DNA of 8,042 nt from GCA-2719315 sp964448645 (GTDB lineage: Bacteria > Bacteroidota > Bacteroidia > Flavobacteriales > Flavobacteriaceae): assembly GCA_964448645.1 (NCBI GenBank), contig CAYUZY010000088.1:1-8042 (forward strand), written 5' to 3'. A program made the position numbers and the translations under genes. Under the pieces are notes generated by a model. The model ran no database searches. It was not told the DNA's origin and saw only the letters and a list, made by a program, of their open reading frames with translations. Shown here one piece after another: positions 5,694-8,042 of this stretch. Position 1 is the stretch's first letter. Each line of letters starts with the position of its first letter.

Positions 5694-7172
5694 ATGAGTA
5701 AGAATCTTTCAAAAAGAAATCAAGATTATTCTAAATGGTATAATGAATTAGTTATTAAAGCCGATTTAGCAGAAAATTCTTCAGTAAGAGGCTGTATGGT
5801 TATAAAACCTTATGGTTTTGCTATTTGGGAAAAAATACAATCTGAATTAGATAGAATGTTTAAAGAAACAGGTCATGAAAATGCTTATTTTCCTCTGTTT
5901 GTTCCAAAGAGTCTTTTTGAAGCTGAAGAAAAAAATGCTGAGGGTTTTGCTAAAGAATGTGCTATTGTTACCCATTATAGATTAAAAAATGATAAAAAAA
6001 ATAAAAATAAACTTGTAGTTGACCCTGATTCAAAATTAGAAGAGGAACTTATTGTAAGACCAACAAGTGAAGCAATAATATGGAACACATATAAGAAATG
6101 GATTCAGTCATATAGAGATCTGCCAATTAAAATAAATCAATGGGCTAATGTCGTTAGATGGGAAATGAGAACAAGATTGTTTTTAAGAACATCAGAATTC
6201 CTTTGGCAAGAAGGTCATACTGCTCATGAATCAAGAGAGGAGGCAATAGAAGAAGTAAAAACTATAAATAATTTATACGCAAATTTTATAGAGAATTTTA
6301 TGGCTGTTCCGGTTATTCAAGGATTAAAGAGTGAAAGTGAACGTTTTGCTGGTGCTGTAGATACTTATTGTGTAGAAGCTTTAATGCAAGATGGAAAGGC
6401 TTTACAAGCAGGGACTTCTCATTTTCTAGGACAAAATTTTGCAAAAGCTTTTGATGTTAAATTTGCAAATAAAAAAGGATCTTTAGAATATGTTTGGGCA
6501 ACTTCATGGGGCGTTTCCACAAGACTTATGGGAGCATTAATCATGACTCATGGGGATGATAATGGTCTGGTTTTACCACCTAATTTAGCTCCTATTCAAG
6601 TGGTAATTGTTCCAATTTACAAATCTATTTCAGAACTTGAATTGATAAATAAAGCTGTAAATAGAATCTTAGATGGTTTAAAAGAAAAAGGAATTAGTTT
6701 TAAGTATGATGATAGAGAAAATTTTAAACCTGGGTATAAATTTAACGAATACGAACTAAAAGGAATTCCAATAAGGCTTGCTGTTGGGCCAAAAGATATA
6801 GAAAATAATACTGTAGAAATTTCAAGAAGAGATACTTTAACTAAAAGTATAGTTGATAATAATGATAATTTGTTTTCAAATATTCAAGAAATTTTAAAGG
6901 ATATGCAATTAACTTTATTTGAAAAAGCTAAAATTTTCAGAAATAATTCAATTACTCTAGCCAATGATTATAATTCATTTAAGGAAATAATTAAAACTAA
7001 GGGAGGATTTATTTCTGCTCATTGGGATGGTACATTAGAAACTGAAGAAAAAATAAAAAAAGAAACAAAAGCTACTATTAGGTGTATTCCATTAGAAAAG
7101 AGTTCTGAAAAGGGAAAGTGTATAATTTCAGGAAAGCCCTCATCTCAAAGAGTTTTATTTGCAATATCATAA
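5694..7172 (+). CDS. proS: Proline--tRNA ligase, archaeal/eukaryote-type (no editing insertion)
   Basis: Class II synthetase that charges tRNA-Pro. At 492 residues it is the short form that lacks the INS editing domain of E. coli ProRS. Visible features: motif 1 region around GCMVIKPYGFAIWEKIQ (33-49) and YFPLFVP (65-71), RPTSE (122-126), motif 2 as RWEMRTRLFLRTSEFLWQEG (155-174), the AGTSHFLGQNF segment (239-249), and motif 3 at 268-290 with R277 in GVSTRLMGALIMTHGDDNG. An anticodon-binding domain follows from about 300. The C-terminal domain (about 425-492) keeps only C464 and C476 of the cysteines expected for a zinc site. It ends in RVLFAIS, without the C-terminal tyrosine usual in this class. 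The gene diverges from the lipoprotein gene and stands alone ahead of the tRNA-Glu promoter. Confidence 0.96.
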   Translation: MSKNLSKRNQDYSKWYNELVIKADLAENSSVRGCMVIKPYGFAIWEKIQSELDRMFKETGHENAYFPLFVPKSLFEAEEKNAEGFAKECAIVTHYRLKNDKKNKNKLVVDPDSKLEEELIVRPTSEAIIWNTYKKWIQSYRDLPIKINQWANVVRWEMRTRLFLRTSEFLWQEGHTAHESREEAIEEVKTINNLYANFIENFMAVPVIQGLKSESERFAGAVDTYCVEALMQDGKALQAGTSHFLGQNFAKAFDVKFANKKGSLEYVWATSWGVSTRLMGALIMTHGDDNGLVLPPNLAPIQVVIVPIYKSISELELINKAVNRILDGLKEKGISFKYDDRENFKPGYKFNEYELKGIPIRLAVGPKDIENNTVEISRRDTLTKSIVDNNDNLFSNIQEILKDMQLTLFEKAKIFRNNSITLANDYNSFKEIIKTKGGFISAHWDGTLETEEKIKKETKATIRCIPLEKSSEKGKCIISGKPSSQRVLFAIS

Positions 7173-7193
7173 TAATTTTAATAAGTTCATTAC

Positions 7194-7222
7194 TTCATAT
7201 TGTTTTGTATAATATGAATTTT
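7194..7222 (+). terminator. Possible proS terminator overlapping the tRNA-Glu promoter
   Basis: TTCATATT (7194-7201) and AATATGAA (7211-7218) form a perfect 8-bp stem with a 9-base loop, followed by TTTT (7219-7222 plus flanking). The stem has only A/T-rich pairs with one G-C, so it would be weak. The same bases include the TTG -33 element of the next promoter, so the palindrome could instead be chance or an operator. Confidence 0.3.
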
Positions 7223-7235
7223 ACATGTACATTTG
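7205..7235 (+). promoter_or_regulatory. Bacteroidota-type promoter for tRNA-Glu and rpsT
   Basis: A -33 TTG at 7205-7207 is followed after 20 bases by TACATTTG at 7228-7235, an exact TAnnTTTG -7 box. Both elements and their spacing fit the Bacteroidota housekeeping promoter. The predicted start lies a few bases downstream, only a short distance before the tRNA at 7249. This is the best-formed promoter in the window. Confidence 0.7.
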
Positions 7236-7248
7236 CGCTCGAAAAAAA

Positions 7249-7320
7249 GGCCCGTTCGTCTATCGGTTAGGACGTTAGGTTTTCATCCTAGAAAGAGGGG
7301 TTCGATTCCCCTACGGGCTA
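7249..7320 (+). tRNA. tRNA-Glu (anticodon UUC)
   Basis: A 72-nt cloverleaf. The acceptor stem GGCCCGT (7249-7255) pairs with ACGGGCT (7313-7319), the first pair being G-U, and A7320 is the discriminator base. The D-stem is GTC/GAC with a GG-containing loop (TATCGGTTAG). The anticodon stem TTAGG (7275-7279) pairs with CCTAG (7287-7291) around a 7-base loop with anticodon TTC at 7282-7284. The T-arm is GAGGGGTTCGATTCCCCT. CCA is not encoded (CTA follows), so it must be added enzymatically. It reads GAA and GAG codons. Confidence 0.97.
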
Positions 7321-7335
7321 CTAAAATTAATAATA

Positions 7336-7590
7336 ATGGCAAATCATAAATCTGCAATAAAAAGAGTTAGATCAAATGACAAAAAGAGACTTTTAAATCG
7401 TTATCAGCATAAAACAACGAGGAACTCTATAAGAGATTTTAAAGAAATTAGCAAGAAAAAAGATGCATTAAAATCTTTTCCGAAGATAGTCTCTTTAATT
7501 GATAAACTTTCAAAGAAGAATATTATTCACAATAATAAAGCAGCAAATTTAAAATCAAATTTAGCCGAACATGTAGCTAAATTAAAGTAA
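7336..7590 (+). CDS. rpsT: 30S ribosomal protein S20
   Basis: An 84-residue basic protein that binds 16S rRNA during 30S assembly. The N-terminus MANHKSAIKRVR with the following Lys/Arg-rich helix (RSNDKKRLLNRYQHK) and the closing helix (AANLKSNLAEHVAKL) are the usual S20 signature, at the usual length. The ATG lies 15 nt after the tRNA-Glu discriminator base, with no promoter or recognisable Shine-Dalgarno between, only CTAAAATTAATAATA. The mRNA is therefore probably made by cleaving a tRNA-rpsT transcript at the tRNA 3' end, leaving a very short leader. The stop is 2 bp from the convergent rho gene, with no terminator hairpin of any strength between. Confidence 0.96.
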   Translation: MANHKSAIKRVRSNDKKRLLNRYQHKTTRNSIRDFKEISKKKDALKSFPKIVSLIDKLSKKNIIHNNKAANLKSNLAEHVAKLK

Positions 7591-7592
7591 GT

Positions 7593-8042
7593 TTAAGAAT
7601 TCATTGAAATAAGAAACTCTTCATTACTAGTAGTTTTTCTAAAACGATCATTGATAAATTCCATAGCTTCAACTGGATTCATATCTGCTAAATATTTCCT
7701 CATTACCCACATTCTTTGAATGGTGTTTTCATCTAGTAACAAATCGTCTCTTCTTGTACTAGAGGAGACAAGATCGATCGCAGGAAAAATTCTTCTATTT
7801 GATATTCTTCTGTCTAATTGAAGTTCCATATTTCCTGTTCCTTTAAATTCTTCAAAAATAACTTCGTCCATTTTTGAACCAGTCTCTGTTAGCGCAGTTG
7901 CAATTATAGAAAGAGATCCTCCGTTTTCAATCTTTCTAGCAGCACCAAAAAATCTTTTTGGCTTATGCAGTGCATTAGCATCTACACCACCACTTAATAT
8001 TTTTCCAGAAGCAGGTTGAACTGTATTATATGCTCTTGCCAA
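7593..8042 (-). CDS. rho: Transcription termination factor Rho, C-terminal 149-150 residues, truncated by the window edge
   Basis: C-terminal part of the hexameric RNA-dependent ATPase that ends transcription. The frame is open to the window edge, where the codon at 8042-8040 is TTG, an internal leucine by alignment with other Rho proteins (LARAYNT), not a start. Recognisable Rho segments include LARAYNT, SGGVDANALHKPKRFFGAAR, TETGSKMDEVIFEEFKGTGN (the R-loop that contacts RNA) and FPAID followed by SSSTRRDDLL. Its TR arginine corresponds to the arginine finger of E. coli Rho (R366, in GTR). The protein ends in SNEEFLISMNS, close to the family's usual C-terminus. The N-terminal RNA-binding domain and the Walker motifs lie outside the window. 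It converges on rpsT. Confidence 0.96.
   Translation of the reverse strand: MARAYNTVQPASGKILSGGVDANALHKPKRFFGAARKIENGGSLSIIATALTETGSKMDEVIFEEFKGTGNMELQLDRRISNRRIFPAIDLVSSSTRRDDLLLDENTIQRMWVMRKYLADMNPVEAMEFINDRFRKTTSNEEFLISMNS

Noticed and set aside
8040..8042. TTG at the window edge as a start codon for a 149-residue protein
   Set aside because: The sequence is the middle of Rho (LARAYNT), so the TTG is an internal leucine codon of a gene continuing beyond the window.

Overview
The window looks like a chromosomal segment of an A+T-rich member of the Bacteroidota, most likely Flavobacteriia. The evidence is a FadL/OmpP1-type outer-membrane protein with the N-terminal signature common in that group, a short archaeal/eukaryote-type prolyl-tRNA synthetase, weak Shine-Dalgarno sequences, and several upstream sites matching the Bacteroidota -7 promoter box TAnnTTTG. 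A run of ten Ns at 1601-1610 shows that the sequence is a scaffold, so the source may be an uncultured or single-cell assembly. This last point is inference.

Layout from left to right. (1) 1-1459, minus strand: folE (GTP cyclohydrolase I) followed by cysS (cysteinyl-tRNA synthetase, running off the left edge), joined by a one-base TAATG overlap. (2) 1460-1752: a divergent intergenic region holding candidate promoters for both flanks, two diverged copies of a direct repeat, and the assembly gap, which interrupts what looks like an intrinsic terminator hairpin. (3) 1753-2427, plus strand: a short-chain dehydrogenase/reductase. It converges, with only 4 bp between, on (4) a minus-strand cluster at 2432-5600. 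In transcription order this cluster is a Tyr/Pro/Ser/Asn-rich lipoprotein, a FadL-like outer-membrane protein, and a 6-pyruvoyl-tetrahydropterin-synthase-family enzyme. (5) 5694-7172, plus strand: proS. (6) 7249-7590, plus strand: tRNA-Glu(UUC) behind a good Bacteroidota promoter, with rpsT (ribosomal protein S20) starting 15 nt after the tRNA. (7) 7593-8042, minus strand: the C-terminal part of transcription terminator Rho, converging on rpsT with 2 bp between the genes.

Most of the window is translation and transcription housekeeping. The most notable biology is the pterin group: folE, an NADP-type SDR, and a PTPS homologue with the Cys-x5-His-Gly-His spacing of eukaryotic-type enzymes instead of the Cys-x3-His-Gly-His of QueD. 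Together these could make a tetrahydrobiopterin-like cofactor (GTP to dihydroneopterin triphosphate to 6-pyruvoyl-tetrahydropterin to a reduced biopterin), although the genes lie on different strands and are not one operon. I see no CRISPR array, transposase, phage gene or defence system, and nothing that amounts to a clearly new system.
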